DNA of 64,000 nt from Stigmatella aurantiaca (GTDB taxonomy: Bacteria; Myxococcota; Myxococcia; Myxococcales; Myxococcaceae), in assembly GCF_900109545.1 (NCBI RefSeq), contig NZ_FOAP01000006.1:1-64000 (forward strand), read 5' to 3'. Shown piece by piece: positions 26,536-35,300 of this stretch. Within the stretch, counting starts at the first letter, position 1, and every line of letters starts with the position of its first letter. Below the pieces are notes generated by a model. The model was given only the letters and a program-made list of their open reading frames with translations, ran no database searches and was not told the origin of the DNA. The position numbers were made by a program, and so were the translations under genes.

Positions 26536-28637
26536 TCGTCCGTCTGCATCGCCGTGACGGGCGACACGCGGGTGGCCAGGAACGCCGGGTAGAGGGTGGA
26601 AAACAGGGACACGCCCACCACCAGCAGGAAGGCCGTGATGAAGTTGCCGGGACTGAGGAAGGGCAGCAGCCGGGGCCCGCTGAAGAAGAAGTAGAGCTCC
26701 TCACTGACGGCCGGGATGCCCACCTGGCCCAGGTAGGAAATCAGCCCGCTGCCGAGCGCCGCCCCCGCGCCCCCGAACACCAGGCCCAGCACCACCGTCT
26801 CCAGGAGAATCATCGACAGGATGAAGGTGCGCTGGGCGCCAATGGCGCGCATGGTGCCCACCTCGCGCACGCGCTGGAGCGTGGCCATCATCACCGCGTT
26901 GTTGATGATGGCCAGCACCACCACGAAGAGGATGACGATGATGCCCCAGAGCACCATCTTCATCAGCAGCACGAACTGGCCAATGAGCCCCACCGCCTTC
27001 TGCCAGCTCACCACGCGCAGCTTCGCGTCCTTGAGCGCCTGGGACTGCTGGAGCTCCGCCAGGGTGCCGTCCAGCTTCGAGGGGTCCTTGAGGATGATGG
27101 CCGCGCTGAGCACCATCCCGTCCTCCACCTCCTTCTTGGAGTAGACGCGCTTGAGCAGGTCTTCCTTGCGCAAGGCGGCGCCGGTGGACTGGATCTGCTC
27201 GTTCTCGTTGATGAGGCCCGGGGTGGCCTCCGCCACCAGGGTGGAGGGGGCCGCCTCGCCGAAGAGGGCCTCCTCGGCCTCCTCCCGCTTCACCGCGGCC
27301 ACCCCGCTCTTCGCCTGGAGCTGGGCGATCTCCGCCCGCTTCTCCTCGGTGAGGTAGCCGTACAGCTCCCGGAAGGACACCAGGTCCATCAGGTTCACCG
27401 AGCCGGCCAGCGGGGACTTCTCCAGCCCGTTGAACTGGTACGTCCCGTAGATGGGGACGTTCACGTTCTGCACGTACCCCGTGCGGGTGAAGGCGGTAAT
27501 CGTCAGGGTGTCGCCCAACCGGATGCGGTACAGCTCCAGCAGGGGCACCAGTTGCGCGTAGAACTGCTCGTACCGCGCATCGAAGTTCCCGTCATTGACG
27601 TCCAGGAAGGTGCTCAGCAGCTTGGAGAGGTCCGTCTCCTGGCTGCCCAGCAGACGCTGGAGCCGCTCCGTGGCCTGCTGGGCCTTGATGGGATCCAGCT
27701 GGAAGAGCAGCTCGCGCATCTGCGTCCGGTTCTCGGAGACCCAGCGCTGCATCTGGGGATCCTCGGCAATCAGGCGCTGGCCCTCGCGGGCCTCCTTGAG
27801 GAGGTCCAACCGGCGCGCCGTCTTCAGCTTGAGGCTCTCCTCGTAGAAGAACTTGGACAGCAGCATGCCGCGCTTGCCGGGCGGCACCGCCTGGCCATCC
27901 ACGATCTGCATGCGGTCGAAGCTCTTCTGGAAGGACTCCAGGTCCGTGCCCACGTACCGGATGTAGAGCAGGTCGCCATCGGCGGCCTGGGGCGCGAGCC
28001 GGTTCTCCAGGAACTCGAGCGAGGCGAAGGGGTCCCGGTCGAAGTCCGCCCAGAAGGCATCCGTCTGGACACGCTCCAGCGCCTCCACCTCGGCGGGATC
28101 CCGGGCCTCCTCCCGGAGCAGCGCCTGGCTCTTCTGGATGTCCGCCTGGAGCAGCGTGCCCAGGCGGCGCACGTGCGCCTTGAGGCTGTCAATCCGGGCG
28201 CGCCGCTCCGGCGTCTCGCCCGCGTCCACGTTCTCCCGGTACAGGTCCCGGAGCCGGGCCAGCGTCAGGTCCACCGTGTTGCCGGAGCTGATGAGCGCCC
28301 CGTTGCTCCCCATGGGCACCACCGTCTGCACGTTGGGGTGCTTCTCCAGCGCCGCCTTGATGGGCGTGAAGCTGTCGAGCGCCGAGACGTCCGCCTCGCC
28401 GCCCATGCCGCCAAACAGCGCCAGCTCCTCCTTGGACTTGTCCGAGTAGACCTGGAGGTGCCCCGCGAGCGAGCCGATGATCGACCGGCTCATGGACGAG
28501 TCGATGCTGTCCAGCAGGGCGCCCCCCGTCACCACCAGGAAGGTGGCGAAGAAGATGATGCCTCCGATGATGAGGTTGACCCAGCTCTTGAACAGGTTGC
28601 GGAAGGCCACCTCCAGCAGCAACTTGAGCGTGGTCAT
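26532..28637 (-). CDS. ABC transporter permease, FtsX/MacB type, with large periplasmic domain
   Basis: A 701-residue permease. TM1 is near the N-terminus (IIGGIIFFATFLVVTGG, about residues 22-40). A periplasmic region of about 500 residues follows, much larger than in LolC/LolE (about 200). It is rich in charged helices and probably forms a long coiled or lobed extension. Three C-terminal helices have the REVGTMRAIGAQRTF loop. The start ATG overlaps the ATPase stop by 4 nt. The long frame continues upstream, but that region is the ATPase gene read out of frame. The oversized domain suggests a specialised substrate or direct contact with the LolA-like partner. Confidence 0.9.
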   Translation of the reverse strand: MTTLKLLLEVAFRNLFKSWVNLIIGGIIFFATFLVVTGGALLDSIDSSMSRSIIGSLAGHLQVYSDKSKEELALFGGMGGEADVSALDSFTPIKAALEKHPNVQTVVPMGSNGALISSGNTVDLTLARLRDLYRENVDAGETPERRARIDSLKAHVRRLGTLLQADIQKSQALLREEARDPAEVEALERVQTDAFWADFDRDPFASLEFLENRLAPQAADGDLLYIRYVGTDLESFQKSFDRMQIVDGQAVPPGKRGMLLSKFFYEESLKLKTARRLDLLKEAREGQRLIAEDPQMQRWVSENRTQMRELLFQLDPIKAQQATERLQRLLGSQETDLSKLLSTFLDVNDGNFDARYEQFYAQLVPLLELYRIRLGDTLTITAFTRTGYVQNVNVPIYGTYQFNGLEKSPLAGSVNLMDLVSFRELYGYLTEEKRAEIAQLQAKSGVAAVKREEAEEALFGEAAPSTLVAEATPGLINENEQIQSTGAALRKEDLLKRVYSKKEVEDGMVLSAAIILKDPSKLDGTLAELQQSQALKDAKLRVVSWQKAVGLIGQFVLLMKMVLWGIIVILFVVVLAIINNAVMMATLQRVREVGTMRAIGAQRTFILSMILLETVVLGLVFGGAGAALGSGLISYLGQVGIPAVSEELYFFFSGPRLLPFLSPGNFITAFLLVVGVSLFSTLYPAFLATRVSPVTAMQTDE

Positions 28638-29380
28638 CCGTGCGCCTCCGCCCCGGAGGCCATCGCCAGCCCCGCCTCGGCCGGGGTGACGCGGTCGAGC
28701 ACCTTGCCGTCCTTGAGCCGCACCACCGCGTTGGCGTGCGTCATCACCTTCGCGTCGTGGGTGGAGAAGATGAAAGTTGTCCCGCGCTCGGCGTTCATCG
28801 CCTTCATCAGGTCGATGATCTGCTGGCCCGTCACCGAGTCCAGGTTCGCGGTGGGCTCGTCGGCCAGGACAATCTGCGGCTGCGTCACCAGGGCGCGCGC
28901 CACGGCCACGCGCTGGCGCTGGCCACCGGACAGCTCGTTGGGCCGGTGCTTGGCGTGCTTGGCGAGCCCCACCTGCTCCAGCAGCGCCATCACGCGCTCC
29001 CGGCGCTGGGTGGCGTTCAGCTTCTTCTGGAGGAGCAGCGGAAACTCCACGTTCTGGAAGACGCTGAGCACCGAGACGAGGTTGAAGCTCTGGAAGATGA
29101 ACCCGATGGTGTGCAGCCGCAGGTCCGTGAGCTTGCGCTCGGAGAGTTGCTTCGTGTCCTGGCCCGCCACGCGCACGGTGCCCGAGGTGGCGGTGTCCAC
29201 GCACCCGATGAGGTTGAGCAGCGTGGTCTTCCCGCTGCCGGACGGGCCCGCGATGGAGATGAACTCCCCGGGGTGTACCTGGAGCGACACGCCGCGCAGC
29301 GCGGGAACCTCCACCTTGCCCAGGTGGTAGCTCTTGGTGACGTCCTGGATGGAGACGATGGGCTCTGGAGAGGAAGACAT
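28634..29380 (-). CDS. ABC transporter ATP-binding protein (LolD/MacB family)
   Basis: A 248-residue ATPase. Walker A is GPSGSGKTT, the Q-loop is FIFQSFN, the signature is LSGGQRQRV, Walker B is IVLADEPTANLDS and the H-loop is FSTHD. This is the canonical LolD/MacB subfamily that energises FtsX-type permeases. It is the first gene of the five-gene operon. The start ATG at 29380 gives the usual N-terminus. A TTG at 29410 is possible but lacks a ribosome binding site. Expression is probably under the divergent MarR-type regulator (29576). Confidence 0.95.
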   Translation of the reverse strand: MSSSPEPIVSIQDVTKSYHLGKVEVPALRGVSLQVHPGEFISIAGPSGSGKTTLLNLIGCVDTATSGTVRVAGQDTKQLSERKLTDLRLHTIGFIFQSFNLVSVLSVFQNVEFPLLLQKKLNATQRRERVMALLEQVGLAKHAKHRPNELSGGQRQRVAVARALVTQPQIVLADEPTANLDSVTGQQIIDLMKAMNAERGTTFIFSTHDAKVMTHANAVVRLKDGKVLDRVTPAEAGLAMASGAEAHG

Positions 29381-29529
29381 GGTGGGAAAGACGCCTTTCG
29401 GAAATCCCAAGGGAGCAGCGCGTACAGACGGCCAGAACCGGCCTCACTCATCGCCGTGCCCTTCAGTTTCCTCGGGAAGGAGTTCTGTGTAACGTACGCC
29501 GAGAGTATCCCTGAATTCTCAGGGAGGAA

Positions 29530-29550
29530 ATATCTTAGTTGCCAAGATAT
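29530..29550. promoter_or_regulatory. MarR-type palindromic operator in the divergent promoter
   Basis: ATATCTT (29530-29536), 7-nt spacer AGTTGCC, AAGATAT (29544-29550) is a perfect inverted repeat of the kind bound by MarR dimers. It lies 26 nt upstream of the MarR start and in the gap to the ABC operon. A second inverted repeat (CCCTGA 29509-29514, TCAGGG 29519-29524) lies just beside it. Auto-repression and control of the ABC operon are inferred. Confidence 0.6.
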
Positions 29551-29575
29551 CTGGCGCGACGAGGGTGATGAGGGC

Positions 29576-30679
29576 ATGCCAAGCCAACTGAAGGAGCGCG
29601 AGGACCTGCTGGAAGCCTTGAGGCGGGGGATCGGCGACTTCAGTGACCAGGACGTCCTGTTCAGCCAGGCCAATGCCGACCAGATGGGCCTCAACCTGAC
29701 GGACCTGAAGTGCCTGAGCATCCTGGAGCGCTCCGGGGCCATGCCGGCCGGGCGGCTGGCGGAGATGACGGGGCTGACCTCGGGCGCCATCACCGGGCTC
29801 ATCGACCGGCTGGAGAAGGCGGGCTGGGCACGCCGGGTGAGGGACCCCAAGGACCGCCGGCACGTCATCATCGAGGTGGTGCCCGAGCGCATCCCCGGCA
29901 TCGACCAGTCGCGCAGCGAGCTGCGCAGCGTCCTGGCGGAGATGGTCGCGGACTACACGGACGAGCAGCTCCGGCTCATCCTGGACTTCCTCGGCCGCGG
30001 GGCGGCGATGTTCCGGGACGAGACGGTGAAGCTGCGCGCCGCCACCTCCACGAAGGGGGTGGCCTCGCCCGGGGACTTCTCGAGCCCGCTCGGTACCCTG
30101 ACGCACGCGCGCCTCAAGTTCGCCTCGGGCGCCTCGCAAGTCACCCTCCGGGCCCATCCGGGCATGCCGGAGCTCTACACGGCCCACTTCGAGGGCAGGG
30201 CGCCCACCGTGAAGGAGGAGGCAGGCAGCGTCTCCATCCAGTATCCCCGCTTCACGTTGCTCGACTGGCGCAAGCTCGCCGGGGACATCGTCCTCAACGG
30301 CTCGATTCCCTGGAAGCTGGAGCTGAAGGGCGGCGTCTCACGGATGAACGCGGACCTGAGCGAGCTGCGGCTCGAGTCCATCGAGCTGACCTCCGGCGCC
30401 AGCGACGTCACGGTGAAGCTGCCCAAACCCTCCGGGGTCGTCCCCATCCGCGTCTCGGGGGGGCTCAGCCATGTCACCTTCCTGCTGCCCGAAGGGGCCG
30501 CGGCCCGGCTCCAGGTGAAGGGGGGCGTGAGCGCGCTGGTGTTCCACGAGCAGTCCCTGGGCGCCGCCGGCGGGCAGGTCAACCTGGAGACCCCCGGCTA
30601 CAAGCAGGCCCTGGACCGGTACGACATCGATGTGACGGGAGGCGCCAGCGACCTGACCCTCGAGGGCGCGAGCCGCTGA
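29576..30679 (+). CDS. MarR-family regulator fused to a DUF4097-like beta-repeat domain
   Basis: A 367-residue two-part protein. Residues 1-150 form a MarR winged helix with LTDLKCLSILERSG, a recognition region AEMTGLTSGAITGLIDRLEKAGW and the wing RDPKDRRHV. Residues 175-367 are repeating short beta-strands (SGASQVTLRA, SGASDVTVKL, GGLSHVTFLL, GGVSALVF, GGASDLTLEG), which resemble the DUF4097 putative-adhesin right-handed repeat. The ATG at 29576 has GAGGG upstream. The open frame extends further 5' but is non-coding there. The fused domain may be a ligand-sensing or scaffold module. The regulator is divergent from the ABC/LolA-like operon and is its likely controller. Confidence 0.85.
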   Translation: MPSQLKEREDLLEALRRGIGDFSDQDVLFSQANADQMGLNLTDLKCLSILERSGAMPAGRLAEMTGLTSGAITGLIDRLEKAGWARRVRDPKDRRHVIIEVVPERIPGIDQSRSELRSVLAEMVADYTDEQLRLILDFLGRGAAMFRDETVKLRAATSTKGVASPGDFSSPLGTLTHARLKFASGASQVTLRAHPGMPELYTAHFEGRAPTVKEEAGSVSIQYPRFTLLDWRKLAGDIVLNGSIPWKLELKGGVSRMNADLSELRLESIELTSGASDVTVKLPKPSGVVPIRVSGGLSHVTFLLPEGAAARLQVKGGVSALVFHEQSLGAAGGQVNLETPGYKQALDRYDIDVTGGASDLTLEGASR

Positions 30680-30691
30680 GCGGCTCCTGCC

Positions 30692-32071
30692 CTACCGCAC
30701 CCAGTCGATGCGGTGCTTGCGCCCCTTGATGCGGCCCTCGCGCAGCCGCTGCAGCGCCATCCGGGCCAGGTCCTTGGCGACGGCGACATAGGCCAGCCGG
30801 TCCTGGATCTCGATCTTGCCCACGCCCGAGGCGCTCAGCCCTCCGGCCTCGCCCGTCAAGGCGCCCAGGATGTCTCCCGGCCGCATCTTGTCCTTGCGTC
30901 CCGCGGAGATGCAGAGCGTCTGCCAGGAGGACTCCAGCGAGGGCCCCTGCCCTTCGGGAGGCAGCGTCCCCACCCCTGGCCGTTCCTGCTTCACGCCCGT
31001 GGCCTTCTCGATGTCCTCGAGCTTCTGCGCGTCCCGCAGCGTGGCCAGGGAGATGGCCAGGCCCTGCCTCCCCGCGCGCCCGGTCCGTCCAATGCGGTGC
31101 ACGTACGCCTCGGGCTGTGAGGGCAAGTCGAAGTTGATGACGGCATCCAGCGCCTCCACGTCGATGCCGCGGCCGGCCACGTCCGTGGCGATGAGGACGC
31201 GGGTGCTGTGGTTGCGGAACTTCGCCATGACGCGATCCCGCTCGGCCTGCTCCAGGTCCCCCTGAAGCCCATCCACGCTCACCCCTGCCTCCGCCAGCTC
31301 CTGCGTCAGCTCGGCCACCGTCGCCTTGAGGTTGCAGAAGACGATGGCGGCGGCCGGCTGGTACTTCCGGAGGATGCGCAGCAGGAGCCGCGGCTTCTCG
31401 GGGGCGTCGCACGTGTAGCAGAGCTGTTGGATCTCGGGCGCCGCGCGGTCCTCCCCGGCCGTCACCCGCACGGGCGCTTTCTGAAACGCGCGGCTCATCG
31501 CCTCGATGGTGGAGGGGAACGTCGCCGAGAAGAGGACGGTCTGCCGCTGGGGGGGAACCGCGCCCAGGATGCGTTCCATGTCCTCGCGGAAGCCCATGTC
31601 GAGCATCCGGTCGGCCTCGTCGAGCACCACGGTGGCCAGGTGCCGTGTGTCGAGGGCCTCCCGCTGGAGCAGGTCCAGCACCCGGCCGGGCGTGCCGGTG
31701 GCGATGTGGACGCCCTTGTCGAGCGCGTCCAGCTGAGGCCGGATGGGCTGGCCCCCGGCGAGGACGAGCACCTGGAGTCCAGGCAGCCGCCGGCCCAGGC
31801 GGCGGATCTCCCCCGCCACCTGCGCGCAGAGCTCCCGCGTGGGGCACAGCACGAGCGCCTGGAGCTGCCGCCGGGGCAGCTCCACCTTCTGCAAGAGCGG
31901 GAGCGCGAACGCCGCGGTCTTCCCGCTCCCCGTCTGGGCCTGGCCGATGAGATCCTTCCCCTGCAGCAGCACCGGGATGCTCTGGGCCTGGATGGGCGTG
32001 GCGGACGTGAACCCCAGCTCCGCGAGGATCTGCAGCAGCGGTGGGGAGAGGGCGAGTCCAGCGAAGTCCAT
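30692..32071 (-). CDS. dbpA: ATP-dependent RNA helicase DbpA
   Basis: A 459-residue DEAD-box helicase. The Q motif, AQTGSGKT (motif I), PTREL, VLDEADRML (DEAD), SAT and HRIGRTGR (motif VI) are all present. The C-terminal about 75 residues form the DbpA RNA-binding domain (KMRPGDILGALTG ... KIEIQDRLAYVAV). This domain directs DbpA to hairpin 92 of 23S rRNA during large-subunit assembly. It is convergent with the MarR gene, with only 12 bp between stops, and divergent from the PKS gene across a 284-bp gap. Confidence 0.93.
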   Translation of the reverse strand: MDFAGLALSPPLLQILAELGFTSATPIQAQSIPVLLQGKDLIGQAQTGSGKTAAFALPLLQKVELPRRQLQALVLCPTRELCAQVAGEIRRLGRRLPGLQVLVLAGGQPIRPQLDALDKGVHIATGTPGRVLDLLQREALDTRHLATVVLDEADRMLDMGFREDMERILGAVPPQRQTVLFSATFPSTIEAMSRAFQKAPVRVTAGEDRAAPEIQQLCYTCDAPEKPRLLLRILRKYQPAAAIVFCNLKATVAELTQELAEAGVSVDGLQGDLEQAERDRVMAKFRNHSTRVLIATDVAGRGIDVEALDAVINFDLPSQPEAYVHRIGRTGRAGRQGLAISLATLRDAQKLEDIEKATGVKQERPGVGTLPPEGQGPSLESSWQTLCISAGRKDKMRPGDILGALTGEAGGLSASGVGKIEIQDRLAYVAVAKDLARMALQRLREGRIKGRKHRIDWVR

Positions 32072-32355
32072 CCGGCCCTTGTATCAGCAGTTCCCGTGAG
32101 TGCGCGAAAGCCGAAAGACAAGCCGTCCCAAGGGGCAAACCCACCGGCACTGTTCAGTTCGCGGAACAGGCTCACCTTGCGGGGTATTCACGGCTGAAGG
32201 GCTTGAAAGGCCCATGCTCGCATGGCTACTCATCCGCGCTCACCGCGCTCCTCCTTCCGCGACACATGTCAGTTTCTGCCCGGCCGTTCACGGCCGCGCG
32301 GGGACAGGAGCCGGGCAGGGACCACAGGTTCCGATGTTTGTACCGGGGGGATTCC

Positions 32356-35300
32356 ATGTCGTCTGGCACTGAGCACTCCGCAGTTCCCGCCACGTCCGTT
32401 TCTCAAGAGCCCTCCGCCGGAAGACGGCAAGAGCCCATCGCCGTGGTGGGTGCGTCCTGCCGGTTACCGGGGGGACTGGACTCGGCCCAGGCCCTGTGGC
32501 GCTGCCTGCTGGAGGGGCGGGACGTGGTGCAAGGGGGAGACCCGGGCACCCGGTGGGCCCCTCACCCGCCCCCGCTGCCCAGCGACACCGAGGACGCCCA
32601 GTTGATCCGCACCGGGGGCTACCTCCGGGACATCGCCGGTTTTGATCCGGCGTTCTTTGGCATCGCGCCCCGGGAAGCGGCCTCCATTGATCCCCAGCAC
32701 CGGCTGCTCCTGGAGGTGGCCTGGGAGGCGCTGGAGAACGCGGGCATTCCGCCCCGGCAACTCGAGGGCAGCCAGACGGGGGTCTTCACCGGCCTGTCGC
32801 AGACGAGCTACCGCGACCTGGTGGATCCCCAGGAGAACGAGGTCTACCACGCGACGGGCATGGTGCTCAGTGGCGCCTCGGGCCGCATCTCGTATGTGCT
32901 CGGGACCCACGGCCCCAGCGTGACGGTGGAGGCGGCGTGTGCCTCCTCGCTGGTCTCCATCCACCTGGCCTGCCAGAGCCTGCTGGCGGGCGAGTCGGTG
33001 CTGGCCCTGGCCGGTGGGGTCAACATCAACCTGGACTGGCGGACCACCATCGGCTTCACGCGCGCGCGGATGCTCTCGCCGCGCGGCCGGTGCCACGCCT
33101 TCGACAGCCGCGCCGATGGCTTCGTGCGCAGCGAGGGCGGCGGCATGGTGGTGCTCAAGCGGCTGTCCGATGCCGAGCGGGACGGGGACCGCATCCTCGC
33201 CTTGGTGCGCGGCAGCGCGGTGAACCATGTGGGCCACTCGCAGGGGCTGATGATGCCCTCGGCGAGCGCGCAGAAAGAGGTGCTGAGCGCGGCGCTGGCC
33301 CGGGCGGGGGTGGCCCCCGGACAGGTGGGGCTGGTGGAAGCCCATGGCACCGGCACGCCGGTGGGGGATCCGATCGAGTTCGAGGCCGTGGCCTCCGTCT
33401 ACGGCCAGGGGGCGGGCCGCTGCGCGCTCGGCGCGGTGAAGACCAACGTGGGCCACACCGAGAGCGCCGCGGGCGTCATCGGCTTCATCAAGGCGGTGAT
33501 GGCGCTCCAGGAAGGCGTCGTCCCGCCCAACCTGAACTTCGAGAGCTGGAACCCCCGGATCCCCGCGCAAGGCACCCGGCTGTTCGTCCCCACCCGGGTG
33601 GAGCCGTGGCCCGTCCGGGGGGAGCGCCGCTTCGCGTCGGTCTCCGCCTTCGGCGTCACCGGCAGCAATGCCCACCTGGTCCTGGAGCAGGCCCCCCGGA
33701 GGGCCCCTTCCGTCCCGGCTTTCGCCCCGCGGCGGCAGGAGCCGGAGCGGCTCTTCACGCTCTCCGCGGGCTCACCGGCGGCGCTGCGGGGGGCCGCGGA
33801 GCGGCTGGGCGCGTGGCTGCCGGGTGACGGCGGGGACGTCCCGCTGGAGGACATCGCCCATACCCTGGCCGTCCGCCGCTCCCATGCGCTGCACCGCGCG
33901 GTGGTGGTGGCCAGCTCCCGGGACGTGCTGGCCACCGGGCTGCACGCCCTGGCGCAGGGGGCCTCCAGCCGGAGTGTGCTCCTGGGCCGGGCCGAGGCGG
34001 CCTCCCGGCCGGTCTGGGTGTTCTCCGGCTACGGCTCGCAGTGGGAGGGCATGGGGCGCACGCTCCTGGATCAGGAGCCCGCCTTCACCCAGGTCATCGA
34101 CGCGCTGGAGCCCATCGCGGCCCGGGAAGCGGGAATCTCGTTGCGGCAGCTCATCACCTCGGCCCTGCCCCTGGAGCGCATGGACGTGGTGCAGCCGCTG
34201 CTCTACGCGCTCCAGGTGGGCCTGGCCGCCACCTGGCGCAGCCATGGGGTCCACCCGGCCGCGGTGGTGGGCCACTCCGTGGGCGAGGTCGCCGCGGCGG
34301 CCGCCGCGGGCATGCTCACCCTGGAGCAGGGAATGGGGGTCGCCTGCGCCCGCTCGCGCCTGCTCCAGCGGATGGCGGGGGGCAGCATGGCCGTGGTGGG
34401 CCTGTCCGAGGAGCAGGTCTCCGAGGAGCTGGCCCGCGAGGGCCATCCGGGCGTGAGCGTGGCCGTGGTGGCGTCGCCCACCTCCACGGTGATTTCGGGC
34501 AATGCCTCCAGCGTGCAGGCGCTGATGGAGCGCTGGTCCGCCCGGGGGCTCTTCGTGAGCGCCGTGGCCGTCCAGGTGGCCGCGCACTCGCCCCAGGTGG
34601 AGCCCGTGCTGGGAGAGCTGGCGCTGGCGCTGGCGGGGATCCGTCCCGCCCCGCCGCAGGTGCCCTTCTACAGCACCGTCCTGGACACGCCCCGGGCGAA
34701 AGCCGTCTGCGATGCGGCCTACTGGGTGGCCAACCTGCGCCGTCCCGTGCGCTTCGCGCCCGCCATCGAGGCGCTGCTCACCGACGGGCATGATCTCTTC
34801 GTGGAGATCTCCCCCCATGCCCTGTTGACCGCGTCGATCGAAGAGACGGCGACGGCCATGGGCCGGGGGGCGCACGTGCTCCCCACGCTGCTCCGGGAAC
34901 GGCCCGAGCACACCACCTTCCTCACCCACCTGGCGGCGCTGCACTGCTCGGGCGGCCGGGTGGACTGGGCCTCGGTGTATCCCGAGGGCAAGCGGGCCGA
35001 CCTTCCCACCACCGTCTGGGAGCGCCAGGCGTACTGGCCAGCCAAGCCCGCCACCTCGCCCCTGCCCCATCCCTCCGCGCACCCGCTGCTAGGCATCCGC
35101 GCCCAGGTCCCGGATGCAGACACGGACGACGGCGTCCGTTACGTCTGGAATGGCGATGTGGGCACCGCGGTGCACCCCTGGCTCGGCGACCACCGGGTGC
35201 GGGAGCTGCCCGTGCTCCCTGGCGCGGCGTATGTCGAGATGGCCCTCGCCGCCGCGTGTGAGGTGTTCCAGGGCACGCCGGACCGGATGCGGGTGACGAA

